This document shows positions 24,942 to 33,892 of a DNA stretch of 64,000 bases, piece by piece. Numbering within the stretch: position 1 is the first letter of the stretch; every line of letters begins with the position of its first letter. Under the pieces are notes generated by a model. It saw only the letters and a program-made list of their open reading frames with translations. It was not told the origin of the DNA and did no database searches. The DNA is taken from assembly GCA_029593915.1 (NCBI GenBank), contig CP046147.1:1364001-1428000 (forward strand), in the 5' to 3' direction. Source of the DNA: Candidatus Lucifugimonas marina. GTDB taxonomy: Bacteria > Chloroflexota > Dehalococcoidia > Lucifugimonadales > Lucifugimonadaceae. Position numbers and translations under genes: made by a program.

Positions 24942-27014
24942 CTAGTTAGGAGCAACCATGAAGAAACCAGCCATCTCCAAGTGGAGTGCCGAACAGAACT
25001 CCGTGCAGTAGAAGGTAAATACACCCTCGTCTGTCACCTCGAACTCGATTGTCTGATGCTCACCAGGTTCTAAGCTCAAGTTGATGTTCTGGCCAGGTAG
25101 TGCGAAGCCGTGTGTGGCGTCGAATGCTGTTTCTAAGTTCGTCATGTGCCAGGTAACGCGGTCACCGACCTTCACGTTCACTCGTTCAGGAGTGAAGTGA
25201 GAACGGATCAGAGTCGACTTGACGGTGACGTTGTTTCCATCCCGAGTAACGCCTTCTTCACCCGGTGCGACAGCACGTGGGTCAAGAGACTGTGTCTCTG
25301 GGTTCCAGCCAACTTCTGGGTAGACTTCCCATGGGTTGAGCTTGTCGGCCTTGATGATCTGCGCATAGTGCGGCTCACCAATTCCAATCGGACTGTCGTA
25401 GATCACCGGCATGGTTGTGCCACTCTCGGAGATGTCCAACAGCTGGAAGTTCTGTGGAAGCAGCGGGCCGACTACGTTGAAGCGGTCAATAGACCACTTG
25501 TTCATAGCAACCAGGTACTTACCGTCTGGGCTCACAGTGTCACCTTCAGTAGTCACCAAGTGACCAATGTTGTAGTGAACTGGAGTCTTGTGAATCAGTT
25601 CCCAGTCAGGCTCGCTGTGCAAGTCACTGAAGCTGCCACCGAGGGTCCAGCGGGCGACTGCAGAGTCAAGGAATAGGGATGTGTATGCGTAACCCTGGTC
25701 GTCGAACTGGGTGTGTAGTGGTCCAAGACCAACTTCAACCTGTACTTCAACAACGGTGTCGAAATCGAGGATTCCAACGCCGAATGGGTCACGTTCGGTT
25801 GCGCCAGCTGCAATTGCTTCCTTGATCTTTGGGACCGAGTAAACAGTTACGTGCGGGTCGAGCTTTCCGGAAACAACAACGAATTCACCGTCTGGTGTTA
25901 CGTCGGCACCATGTGGGCTCTTAGGCTCTGGAGCAAAGTGAAGGATGCCTTCAGCAGCGGCGGTTTCGAGAGAGATCACTGGGAATCCATTGATCATGTC
26001 TGTCTTGCCAGCTGCAACAGCAGCAGTCATCTTGTCGATGTCGAAGATGTGCAGGTAGTCCATGTCAGCCTGCGAAATACCAGCCTCTAGAGGCGGGTTA
26101 CCGTCTTCGATACCACCGGTTGCCATTTCTGAGTTGAATGAACCACAGAAAATCATTCCGGCACTTACGAGCTTTCCTGCGTCACACAGATCCTGCCAGT
26201 AAGGAGGCGTCTCTACAGCGAAGGATTCGTCATAGTTGATCCGACCGGTTGATCGGTCGAACTTCCACATTGTGAGCACGCCCCGCCATTTTTCTTCGTA
26301 CTCGTCGATTGAAGCGTATGAGCCGTCGAGCGGGGCAGGGAACTGACCACCTTCAATTACCCATTTAGTGTCTGGAGTAACCATGGTTGCACCGTGGTTA
26401 GACATCGAAAGCGGGTTCTTGATGATCTGCTTTGTCTCAAAGTCTCGAAGGTCGATAACTGCGACACGACCGTTGGCCTTCTCATTTATGAAAGCCCATT
26501 CGCCGTCATAGTCACCAGCGGTCTCTGAGAGAGCCGGGTGATGAGTGTCACCCCAGGTAAGTTCTGTGCCGTCTTGAAGGTCTCCACCATCAAGGATGTG
26601 GCTCGTCTCGCTGGCATCTCCAACGGCCCAACCCTGCCAAGGTTCAGGTGTGTAAACACCAACAACTTTCAACAGTCGCATCGAAGGCATACCGATGACC
26701 AACATCTGTCCTGAGTGTCCACCAGAGGCGAACAAGATGTACTCATCGTGAGTACCAGATGGAACGAAGGTCTTTACAGCTGCTTCGATATCAGCTTCGG
26801 TAAGTCCACGTTCAGCTGCAATGGCGCTAACGCCGCTGGCAACTTGGCTTCCGCCATCTGAAGAAGCCGGAACCGCTGTTGCGGTTGGGGATTCTTCTTC
26901 TTTGGAACAGCCCGCTACTGCCATTAGCAGAATCAAGGCCATGACGGACATGGCGACATAAAGTGAGCGTTTGCCGGTCTTATGTGCTGGTCCACCAAAA
27001 TTAGATCCGTTCAT
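24942..27014 (-). CDS. nosZ: Nitrous oxide reductase NosZ, Sec-exported lipoprotein type (clade II)
   Basis: This is a 690-residue N2O reductase, which reduces N2O to N2 outside the cytoplasmic membrane. The N-terminus is a Sec-type lipoprotein signal with lipobox AVAGC (Cys36) and no twin-arginine motif, the pattern of clade II enzymes. The beta-propeller carries CuZ-type histidines in SGGHSGQ (His100) and GDTHHPA (His158-His159). The C-terminal cupredoxin domain has the complete CuA set CTEFCSALHLEM (Cys670, Cys674, His678, Met681). A strong GGGGGAG site precedes the ATG. It is first of six genes that encode its maturation factors and a cytochrome c donor. No clear FNR-type operator is visible upstream. 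Confidence 0.97.
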   Translation of the reverse strand: MNGSNFGGPAHKTGKRSLYVAMSVMALILLMAVAGCSKEEESPTATAVPASSDGGSQVASGVSAIAAERGLTEADIEAAVKTFVPSGTHDEYILFASGGHSGQMLVIGMPSMRLLKVVGVYTPEPWQGWAVGDASETSHILDGGDLQDGTELTWGDTHHPALSETAGDYDGEWAFINEKANGRVAVIDLRDFETKQIIKNPLSMSNHGATMVTPDTKWVIEGGQFPAPLDGSYASIDEYEEKWRGVLTMWKFDRSTGRINYDESFAVETPPYWQDLCDAGKLVSAGMIFCGSFNSEMATGGIEDGNPPLEAGISQADMDYLHIFDIDKMTAAVAAGKTDMINGFPVISLETAAAEGILHFAPEPKSPHGADVTPDGEFVVVSGKLDPHVTVYSVPKIKEAIAAGATERDPFGVGILDFDTVVEVQVEVGLGPLHTQFDDQGYAYTSLFLDSAVARWTLGGSFSDLHSEPDWELIHKTPVHYNIGHLVTTEGDTVSPDGKYLVAMNKWSIDRFNVVGPLLPQNFQLLDISESGTTMPVIYDSPIGIGEPHYAQIIKADKLNPWEVYPEVGWNPETQSLDPRAVAPGEEGVTRDGNNVTVKSTLIRSHFTPERVNVKVGDRVTWHMTNLETAFDATHGFALPGQNINLSLEPGEHQTIEFEVTDEGVFTFYCTEFCSALHLEMAGFFMVAPN

Positions 27015-27375
27015 TTAACTCCCCCTGAGTTATTCGGATATTGGTGCGGTGATATGTGTTGGAGGGACTACCAGCCAGGCACTCCAAAATCGCCGCTTGA
27101 ACCAATCGTCGTGCCGCCCAGCGTGAAATGATTCACGGAGTCTGTGAGGAAATCGGGAAGATCAGGGGGCTAAACGAGGTTTTAGGGATGACTCGGTTGG
27201 CGCCCGCGCAGCAGTCGCGCCATTTTGAGAACGAATGAAACTTAAAAAAGCGCTATTTATAGCCAAAAACGAAAATCCTCATGCACGATTTGAGTTCGCT
27301 TGAGTGTTCAATTTCATAGAGGTTTATTCGGTGCGCCAGAGCCGTCCGACGGAAATTTATTGTTACGATCAGTGA
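27015..27375. other. Intergenic region upstream of nosZ and a divergent small gene
   Basis: I see no gene here. On the minus strand there is a TATAAA-like -10 candidate near 27255-27260 with no good -35, consistent with a promoter needing an activator. No TTGAT-N4-ATCAA type FNR site was found by eye. Confidence 0.5.
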
Positions 27376-27699
27376 ATGATCCGGTCACAAAAAATTGTTC
27401 CATTTGTTCTTCTCGCCGCTGCCATAGTGTTTATCGCGTTCGGAGTATTATCTGTTCTCGGCAGCGGGAAGATGGCGAGCGGGCAAGTGGTGAGCGTTGA
27501 ATCAGCTTCAGTCACGACAATTTCAAGTCTGACAATCAGGGATGATTCCGGCAAACTGTGGACTTTTAGTGGAACCGGAACGTTCTCGGGATTCACGCCG
27601 TCGCACTTGGAAGAGCATCGGGCTCTTCAGGAATCTGTAACGGTCGAGTACGAAAAAACAGATAGCGGAGAGCTATTGATTATCGGTCTGGCGGACTGA
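27376..27699 (+). CDS. Small membrane-anchored protein, function unknown
   Basis: The 107-residue product has one N-terminal hydrophobic anchor or signal (about residues 8-30, VPFVLLAAAIVFIAFGVLSVL) followed by a roughly 70-residue, strand-rich domain outside (GQVVSVESASVTTISSLTI). The beta-rich domain with an alternating pattern resembles small OB-like envelope domains, but I recognise no family. It is divergent from nosZ and convergent with the thioredoxin-fold lipoprotein gene. Confidence 0.6.
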   Translation: MIRSQKIVPFVLLAAAIVFIAFGVLSVLGSGKMASGQVVSVESASVTTISSLTIRDDSGKLWTFSGTGTFSGFTPSHLEEHRALQESVTVEYEKTDSGELLIIGLAD

Positions 27700-27704
27700 A
27701 TCAG

Positions 27705-28595
27705 TTAAGAGCTGGGAAGTACCGGCAACAGATACTCTTCGATTTCATCGAAAGTGACGAACGCTTCGAAGCGGCCTGCAACAATTCCTTCACCGTCGAC
27801 GACAAATGTCCAAGGCTCAGTGTGGAATTCCCATTCGTGAATAACAGGAGATTCGATACCTAGCGAAGGGTCGCCGGCTGCGAGCATTTCTTCAGGATTA
27901 TCGAAAATTTCGACATGGATGAAATTGGCCAGACCTTTGTGTTTTTCGTCCAGCTGAGACAGAACTTCGGTTTGCGGTCCGCATGTGCCTGATTGACAGT
28001 AGGCGGGCGTCGAAAACGAAATAACGGTTGGTTTACCTGTATTCACCGCTTCGTCGAAACTGATTGCGTATAGATCGGCGTCTGGTGATGGCGCACTGGT
28101 GATTGATCGTAGATTTCCGTCTGATGGAGCCGTTTTAGTGACCGACAGTGGGGCGGCATCGCCAATGTCGGGAGCTTCAGTCGCAGATTTGACTAATATT
28201 CCCGAACCTGCAGGAAGCATCGAATCATCCGATTTTGATCGGACTTTAATATTCCAGAAGCCAACCTCGTCAAACGTCATAGTTGCGGTGTAGGTTCCGC
28301 TCCGCACTGGCCATGCGCGCCACTTGAGATCCTCAACTACATGGACAACCTCAGAATTGGGTGCCGTGTAGTTGACTTCGAGATCGTCTGCTTCGTCGTC
28401 GAAACGGGTTCCGTCTATCTTCTGAATGTTGAGTGGGATTCTTGCTGTGCCCAAACCCACATCTGAAGCGGCCGCAAAAACGACCAGTGCATCAGGTTGG
28501 TCAGATTTTTCTGGTTCGGAGGAGCTCGAGCAGCCAAGTGCTGATAAAACGAGCAAAAATAGCGAACCCACTAGTCCTAATGATGACTTACTCAA
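27705..28595 (-). CDS. Lipoprotein with a C-terminal thioredoxin-like domain (Cys-x4-Cys)
   Basis: The 296-residue protein begins with a lipoprotein signal (LVLSALGCSS, Cys22). The first half looks like an immunoglobulin-like beta domain (about 40-130). The second half is a thioredoxin-like fold with ISFSTPAYCQSGTCGPQ; the two cysteines are separated by four residues rather than the classical CxxC. Related lipoproteins with a C-x4-C active-site loop occur in Gram-positive-type bacteria. A role in envelope redox chemistry or copper handling is possible given the nearby nos operon, as inference. Confidence 0.8.
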   Translation of the reverse strand: MSKSSLGLVGSLFLLVLSALGCSSSSEPEKSDQPDALVVFAAASDVGLGTARIPLNIQKIDGTRFDDEADDLEVNYTAPNSEVVHVVEDLKWRAWPVRSGTYTATMTFDEVGFWNIKVRSKSDDSMLPAGSGILVKSATEAPDIGDAAPLSVTKTAPSDGNLRSITSAPSPDADLYAISFDEAVNTGKPTVISFSTPAYCQSGTCGPQTEVLSQLDEKHKGLANFIHVEIFDNPEEMLAAGDPSLGIESPVIHEWEFHTEPWTFVVDGEGIVAGRFEAFVTFDEIEEYLLPVLPSS

Positions 28596-28834
28596 CGTGA
28601 ATGATTTCCTCAGCGCAACATAGTCACAGAGTGCTGGTGCGAATTCCAGTTCGACTTTGTGGTCTATCTATCGATAACGATAAACGCATTACAGGAGAAA
28701 TTGGGTTCACTAATGATGAATCACTTGTGAACTTTTCAATATGTTCGACCGCTTCGTGCGGATGGCGAGGTACTATTTTCTTTCTCGGTCGCAACATTCG
28801 CGAACCCGGTTAGTGAAGCTCTTCAGGAAAAAAC

Positions 28835-29755
28835 ATGGCAATCCCAACTACAGATCCGATTATCGTCGCCCCAACGAACATGCCGTTTCGAGCCGATGAA
28901 TCGCTCGATCTCGACGCTCTTGCGAGAAATGTTGACAAGTTCTCAAGCACCGCACTCTCAGGTTTCGTCGTTGGCAGCTACGGTGGTGAAGAGTTCCACA
29001 TGGGGGAACCGGAAAAAGTTTCTGCCATCAGGACTGTCACTGAAGCGCATGCTGGTCGTCGGTTTGTGATCGGAGGAATCGACGCTCTTTCTCCGACAGA
29101 AGCGGTCAGATTGGCGAATCTCTATGCCGAGGCTGGCGCCGATATGGTTCGTGTACGTGTTCCACCGGCTAATCGAGGAGTGAACAGCGCACCGATTCAG
29201 GATTATTTTGAACAAGTCACCCGGGATAGCCCTGTTCCTGTAGTCATCATTCATCAGCCAAAAACGGCGATGGGGATCGATATGACTAAGGAAGAACTTC
29301 GAGATATCACTGCATTCGATAACGTTTTCGCGTACATCATGTCGCTCAACTACCGATATGAGTGTCGACTCGCGCAGTTCGTCAACGAAAAGGTAAAGCT
29401 TTGGACATGCAACGGCACTCTGCTGATGCCGGGTGGAATGATCGGTGCTGTCGGGGCCTGCTTGCTCTTCGGGAACTGGGGGCCGCATATCGCTCGAGAC
29501 ATCATTCAGGCCTGTCTTGACGGTCGTTATGCCGAGGCTCGCGAGATGCAAGAGAGAATCAACAACGTTGATTCTATTGGTATGTCGTGGGGCGTTGGAG
29601 TACAGAAAACAGGCCTCAACCTGATGGGCTACGAGGGCACTGTCCCGCGTAAACCAAATCTTCCGCTCAATGAATCGCAGACTGCAGCGATGAAGGAAGC
29701 GCTAATCGAAGCAGGGATTATGAACGCTGACGGGACTCCTGCACCACAGATCTAG
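28835..29755 (+). CDS. DapA/NanA-fold (DHDPS family) protein lacking the Schiff-base lysine
   Basis: The 306-residue protein aligns along its length with dihydrodipicolinate synthase-family class I aldolases (ALARNVDKF, GADMVRVRVPP, PVPVVIIHQPKT). The key residues differ. The catalytic Tyr of the YN-x-P motif is His140 (IHQP), the lysine of the GIK motif that forms the Schiff base is Met169 (AYIMSLN), and the usual G-T-T-G-E loop reads SYGGEEFH. Classical aldolase chemistry is therefore not expected. AGGA precedes the ATG. The RraA and enolase-superfamily genes follow on the same strand, so it belongs to a catabolic operon. It may use a different mechanism or bind a keto-acid. Confidence 0.82.
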   Translation: MAIPTTDPIIVAPTNMPFRADESLDLDALARNVDKFSSTALSGFVVGSYGGEEFHMGEPEKVSAIRTVTEAHAGRRFVIGGIDALSPTEAVRLANLYAEAGADMVRVRVPPANRGVNSAPIQDYFEQVTRDSPVPVVIIHQPKTAMGIDMTKEELRDITAFDNVFAYIMSLNYRYECRLAQFVNEKVKLWTCNGTLLMPGGMIGAVGACLLFGNWGPHIARDIIQACLDGRYAEAREMQERINNVDSIGMSWGVGVQKTGLNLMGYEGTVPRKPNLPLNESQTAAMKEALIEAGIMNADGTPAPQI

Positions 29756-29814
29756 GTGTAGAATTTTCGGTCGTCAAATCACTCGCTTAATCAGATATTT
29801 CATCTAAGGAAATT

Positions 29815-30624
29815 ATGAATGTAACTAATCCCGATATGATCCGAGCTGTCACCAGTGCCTGGGACGGTGATCGAGATGCAAATGGTCGACCATTAGTGTC
29901 GGAGGACATTCTCGAACGGATGAAGTTGGTGACCACCGAAGAAGCGTGGGGCACTTGCAAGCGCAGCGGCTACGCTTTCCAGTTCGTTGGAAACTGGATG
30001 AACCTTCATCCTGATCGCGTGATTGTGGGTAGAGCAGTTACATGCCGATGGGTTCCACGTCGACCGGACGTACATGATTCAATCGATAAACAGGGTGAAG
30101 AGGACAACCGGGTAGGCTTCCAGAACTCTTGGGTAATCGACGAACTTGAGCAGGGCGACCTGATCGTGGTTGATTTGTTCGGGAAGATCTACAACGGAAC
30201 ATTTGCCGGCGATAACCTCGCAACGGCGATCAAGTCGCGGTCAAGCACCGGAATGGTGATCGACGGCGGAATTCGTGACACACAGCGAATTCTCCAGATG
30301 GACGACTTCAACGCTTTCGTTCGTGGTGTTGATCCGAGTGCGATTCTCGATGTGAGCATGCCTGAAATAAACGGCATCACTCGTATTGGTGAAGCTACAT
30401 GTGTACCGGGAGATGTCGTTCTTGGAACCAGCTCGGGTGTGATATTCATTCCGCCTCACCTGGCTCTCGAAGTCGTGGAACGCTCAGAGGCGATTCGTTT
30501 GAAAGATGAGTTTGGTCAACTACGTATTCGCGAAGGTGTTTACACCCCCGGCGAGGTCGACCGAGAATTCTCAGAAGCGATGGACAAAGATTTTGAAGAA
30601 TGGAAAGCTGATCGCTTGAAGTAA
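29815..30624 (+). CDS. RraA-family protein, possible 4-hydroxy-4-methyl-2-oxoglutarate/oxaloacetate-type aldolase
   Basis: The 269-residue product has the RraA/HMG-aldolase core: VDLFGKIYNGTFAGDNLATA and GMVIDGGIRDTQ, in which the G-x-x-x-D...R-D pattern supplies the Mg2+ and substrate ligands (the Arg-Asp pair of GIRD). Members cleave 4-carboxy-4-hydroxy-2-oxoadipate or decarboxylate oxaloacetate, releasing pyruvate; others regulate RNase E, but no such enzyme context is seen here. It is longer than RraA (about 160 residues), with an N-terminal extension of ~70 residues. It lies 59 bases after the DapA-like gene and 53 bases before the enolase-superfamily gene. Confidence 0.84.
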   Translation: MNVTNPDMIRAVTSAWDGDRDANGRPLVSEDILERMKLVTTEEAWGTCKRSGYAFQFVGNWMNLHPDRVIVGRAVTCRWVPRRPDVHDSIDKQGEEDNRVGFQNSWVIDELEQGDLIVVDLFGKIYNGTFAGDNLATAIKSRSSTGMVIDGGIRDTQRILQMDDFNAFVRGVDPSAILDVSMPEINGITRIGEATCVPGDVVLGTSSGVIFIPPHLALEVVERSEAIRLKDEFGQLRIREGVYTPGEVDREFSEAMDKDFEEWKADRLK

Positions 30625-30677
30625 CAGGTAACAGGTTTTTCACTCAGCTAGATTCAAATACAAGGAAAATAACTAAA

Positions 30678-31985
30678 TTGGCAGATCAGAACACAAGTGC
30701 AGTTGATCAGGTAAAGACTTCTTCAAGTCCTTCTGACCTTCGTATCACCGACATGCGAATCGCAGTAGTCGGTGGTGGCGGATGGCGATGGCCGATCATC
30801 AAGCTTGAGACCAACCAGGGACTCGTTGGATGGGGTGAGGTACGTGATGGAGCATCTGCACGTTACGCACTGATGCTCAAGAGCCGACTCCTAGGCGAAA
30901 ACCCGTGTGACATCGACCGCCTATTCCAGAAGATCAAGCCATTTGGTGGTCATGGTCGTCTTGGTGGTGGTGTTTGTGGTGTTGAGATGGCTCTCTGTGA
31001 CGTGGCAGGTAAGGCTTTTGGTGTTCCCGCTTACATGTTCGCCGGCGGTAAGTACCGTGATGACAAGGTCAAGGTTTATGCCGACACTCCTCTCAAGAAA
31101 GACCCTGAAGAGATGGGCAAGATGCTCAAGGGCCGAATGGATCGAGGATTCGAATTCCTGAAAATGGACATCGGAACTTGGATCGCTGAAGAGGTTGAAG
31201 GCGGAGTAATCAACAAGAAGATTTCCAAGGAATCAAACACGTTGATGCACCCGTTCACCGGCATTCAGGTAACTGACTACGGTATTTCTAAGATGCAGGA
31301 GTACGTTGGAGCCGTTCGTGATGTAATCGGCTACGAAATTCCGCTTGCTTCCGACCACTTCGGTCACATGGGTGTTGAGAACGCAATCCGAATCGGTAAG
31401 GCACTCGACCAGTTCACCCTTGCCTGGTACGAAGACATGATTCCATGGCAGTTCGTTGACCAATGGCAGGCTTTGAAAGCCGGAGTCGACACCCCTGTTT
31501 GTACCGGTGAAGACATCTACTGTTTGGAGGGCTTCAAGCCTCTTGTAGACGCCCGAGCGATTTCCGTTGCTCACCCAGACCTTGCCACTTCTGGTGGAAT
31601 CATCGAAACCAAGCGAATCGCAGACTACTGCCGAGATGCTGGTATTGGTGTTGCTCTTCACCAGGCCGGTTCACCGGTTGTGGCAATGGCAAATGCGCAC
31701 TCTGCGATGGCGATGGAGAACTTCATCGCTCTTGAGATGCACTCTGTCGACAACCCGTGGTGGAACGACATCGTCGACCTTGTTGGTCAAGAGGGTGATG
31801 TGATCAAGGACGGATACGTCACCGTTACTGATGCACCTGGACTTGGACTTGAGGTCAACGAAGAGGCTGTTGCGGAGAACCTCGCTAAGGCGAGCGAAAC
31901 CCGTGCGGGTGTGTACCCGGCCGGAGCGTTCGAGGATTCGTCAGAGTGGGACGAACTCGATGCGCACGACCGAGTGTGGAGCTAA
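30678..31985 (+). CDS. Enolase-superfamily (mandelate racemase/muconate lactonizing) enzyme, paralog 1
   Basis: The 435-residue protein has the capping domain followed by the modified TIM barrel. Acid ligands for the divalent metal are seen in LASDHFGHM, WYEDMIPW and CTGEDIY, and a general base His in VALHQAGSP. The barrel lysine motif reads KMD rather than the racemase KxK. These are features of sugar-acid dehydratases of the superfamily, which abstract the proton alpha to a carboxylate and eliminate water. It starts with TTG at 30678, after AAGGA; an in-frame ATG lies at residue 26. With its two upstream genes it forms a dehydratase plus two lyase-like proteins. A terminator follows. Confidence 0.87.
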   Translation: MADQNTSAVDQVKTSSSPSDLRITDMRIAVVGGGGWRWPIIKLETNQGLVGWGEVRDGASARYALMLKSRLLGENPCDIDRLFQKIKPFGGHGRLGGGVCGVEMALCDVAGKAFGVPAYMFAGGKYRDDKVKVYADTPLKKDPEEMGKMLKGRMDRGFEFLKMDIGTWIAEEVEGGVINKKISKESNTLMHPFTGIQVTDYGISKMQEYVGAVRDVIGYEIPLASDHFGHMGVENAIRIGKALDQFTLAWYEDMIPWQFVDQWQALKAGVDTPVCTGEDIYCLEGFKPLVDARAISVAHPDLATSGGIIETKRIADYCRDAGIGVALHQAGSPVVAMANAHSAMAMENFIALEMHSVDNPWWNDIVDLVGQEGDVIKDGYVTVTDAPGLGLEVNEEAVAENLAKASETRAGVYPAGAFEDSSEWDELDAHDRVWS

Positions 31986-32011
31986 CTCTTAGATTCGTAA
32001 CTGAATTGATG

Positions 32012-32046
32012 AAGGCCGCCGGAGATTTCTTCGGCGGCCTTTTTAT
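32012..32046 (+). terminator. Intrinsic terminator after the DapA-like/RraA/enolase operon
   Basis: AAGGCCGCCG and CGGCGGCCTT pair perfectly around a 10-base loop and are followed by TTTATTTT. Confidence 0.9.
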
Positions 32047-32139
32047 TTTCAAAATTCCCACTTCTTTTGAATTCCGTATAGCCATTGCTAGGCGATGAGC
32101 AGGGCAGAGCGATCACACTTACCGGATAAGAGGTAACAA

Positions 32140-33825
32140 ATGTTCATTCCACATCCGTTTTCAACGGTTCATTCAAAAAATGTTCTTCGGTACGCAGCGG
32201 TATCGGTTCTAGCCATCGTCAGCATCGCTATGTTCGCAGCTTGCGACGGCGCTACCGGTGCAGATGGACCACAGGGTCCAACAGGTCTGACTGGTCCGCA
32301 AGGTGATCCTGGTGCCGAAGGTCCACGAGGTCCGCAAGGCTTGGCAGGTGAATCGGGCGAGACTGGACCTGAAGGTCCGCAAGGGGAGACCGGACCAGCA
32401 GGTCCCGCTGGTAGCTCTGCCGGTATTGAAGCCGGAGACGGGCTGGCATTGGTGTCTGACGTACTCTCTGTCGATCTTTCCGGCAGTGGTAGCGAAACAA
32501 GCGTCTCACGTTCGGATCACGATCACGACACCGAGTATTACGGCACATCAGTTGTTGATGCCGCGATAGCTGCCGCAAGCAGTTGGCCAAATCTGACTGA
32601 CGTGCCCGCTGGAATCGCTGATGGCGTAGATGCCGACACACTGGCAGGATTGGCTTGTACAGATGGGCAAACTGCAAGTTTTACATCTGGGGCATGGGCG
32701 TGTGCGGAGTCTGGTAGTTCAGGAGCCGACTCAAATTTGATCGCAAATTTGAACACTGTTCTGTTCTCGAACATCGCTACCGGTCAGAATATGGCTATGG
32801 AGATGGGAGTAGATGGGCTAGCGCTAATTGCCTACTACGATCGCAGCACTCGAAAACTGAACACGGTTCACTGCTCGGATGTTGATTGTTCAACGTTCAC
32901 TGCAACCACTCACACTTCAACGGGCAACGCTGGAGAGTTCCTTGATCTCGCTATTGGTCTGGACGGGCGTGCGGTTGTGAGCATGTATGACAACTCAACA
33001 AATGCTGATACGACGGTCGAGTTTAATCTCAAAGTGATGAGATGCGCTGATATCGCTTGCTCTTCTGGCGCAACCGTAACGGTTGATGAGGCAGGGGATG
33101 TTGGTCAGTACAACTCCATCGCTGTTCGCGAGAACGGTTTCCCTGTGATCAGTTATCGCGATGCTACGAACGACGAGCTGAAGTATGCCTTTTGCGAAGA
33201 CGCCTCATGTGCTACTTCGGAGATCAGGTCGGTCGACACAATTGAAGATGGAACTCATTCAGAAATCACGATTGGATTCGACGGACTTCCGATCATCGCT
33301 TACCGCGCTGAATCATCGAAATCACTGCACGTAATCCATTGTTCTGATGAGAAGTGTGCTTCTTCGACGCAGACGATTGTTGATGCAGCGGTCAATACTG
33401 GCGAGTATGTATCGATGATAGTCGGTGCCGATGGGTTAGCCGTCATGGCTTACTTTGACCGAACCTCGGATTCGATGAAGGTCGTTCACTGCAACACTCT
33501 TGACTGTTCTTCTTCAACCAAAACGACTGTCGACAATTCTGGTTCTTCTGGGCAGTGGCCTGCAATTACGCTTGGCACTGATGGCAATCCGGTGATCTTC
33601 TTCGAAGATAAGTTCAAAACTGCCATGCGATTCACGAAGTGTCTCAATGCTTCGTGTTCTTCATCACTAACAAAAGTATTGATCACCGATGGTGTCGTCG
33701 GACGCAAGAATGTTGCTTTGACCCGAGAAAACGGTAATCCGCTGGTTCTGTACGAAAACCTCGACAACGAGGAAATCAACATCTTTAGTTGTGCGAACTC
33801 GTTGTGTTTGCCATATGGCGATTAA
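32140..33825 (+). CDS. Lipoprotein with collagen-like stalk and seven Cys-x4-Cys propeller-like repeats
   Basis: The 561-residue protein has a lipoprotein signal ending FAACD (Cys35). From residue 37 come 19 consecutive Gly-x-y triplets (GADGPQGPTGLTGPQGDPG type), a collagen-like stalk. Residues about 95-190 hold a segment with SRSDHDHDTEYYG and a VDAAIAAASSW helix, as seen in some trimeric stalk proteins. The last ~360 residues contain seven ~50-residue units, each with a GxxGxPVI.Y-type strand and a Cys-x4-Cys (HCSDVDC, RCADIAC, FCEDASC, HCSDEKC, HCNTLDC, KCLNASC, SCANSLC). Seven such units suggest a seven-bladed beta-propeller stabilised by one disulfide per blade. It is probably a surface-displayed binding protein; ligand unknown. 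Confidence 0.85.
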   Translation: MFIPHPFSTVHSKNVLRYAAVSVLAIVSIAMFAACDGATGADGPQGPTGLTGPQGDPGAEGPRGPQGLAGESGETGPEGPQGETGPAGPAGSSAGIEAGDGLALVSDVLSVDLSGSGSETSVSRSDHDHDTEYYGTSVVDAAIAAASSWPNLTDVPAGIADGVDADTLAGLACTDGQTASFTSGAWACAESGSSGADSNLIANLNTVLFSNIATGQNMAMEMGVDGLALIAYYDRSTRKLNTVHCSDVDCSTFTATTHTSTGNAGEFLDLAIGLDGRAVVSMYDNSTNADTTVEFNLKVMRCADIACSSGATVTVDEAGDVGQYNSIAVRENGFPVISYRDATNDELKYAFCEDASCATSEIRSVDTIEDGTHSEITIGFDGLPIIAYRAESSKSLHVIHCSDEKCASSTQTIVDAAVNTGEYVSMIVGADGLAVMAYFDRTSDSMKVVHCNTLDCSSSTKTTVDNSGSSGQWPAITLGTDGNPVIFFEDKFKTAMRFTKCLNASCSSSLTKVLITDGVVGRKNVALTRENGNPLVLYENLDNEEINIFSCANSLCLPYGD

Positions 33826-33857
33826 GCACTGCATCGCCCGGTAAAAATAAGTTTCTA

Positions 33858-33892
33858 AAAAACCCTGGTCGTCATTCGGCCAGGGTTTTTAG
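33858..33892. terminator. Bidirectional terminator containing the stop codon of the minus-strand gene
   Basis: AAACCCTGG and CCAGGGTTT form the stem with an 11-base loop; A and T runs flank both sides. It ends the collagen lipoprotein gene on plus, while the TGA of the methyltransferase gene (33872-33874) lies inside the loop. Confidence 0.85.

Noticed and set aside
32140..33825. Phage tail-fibre gene because of the Gly-x-y repeats
   Set aside because: It has a lipoprotein signal and stands alone with a terminator; no phage genes are near.
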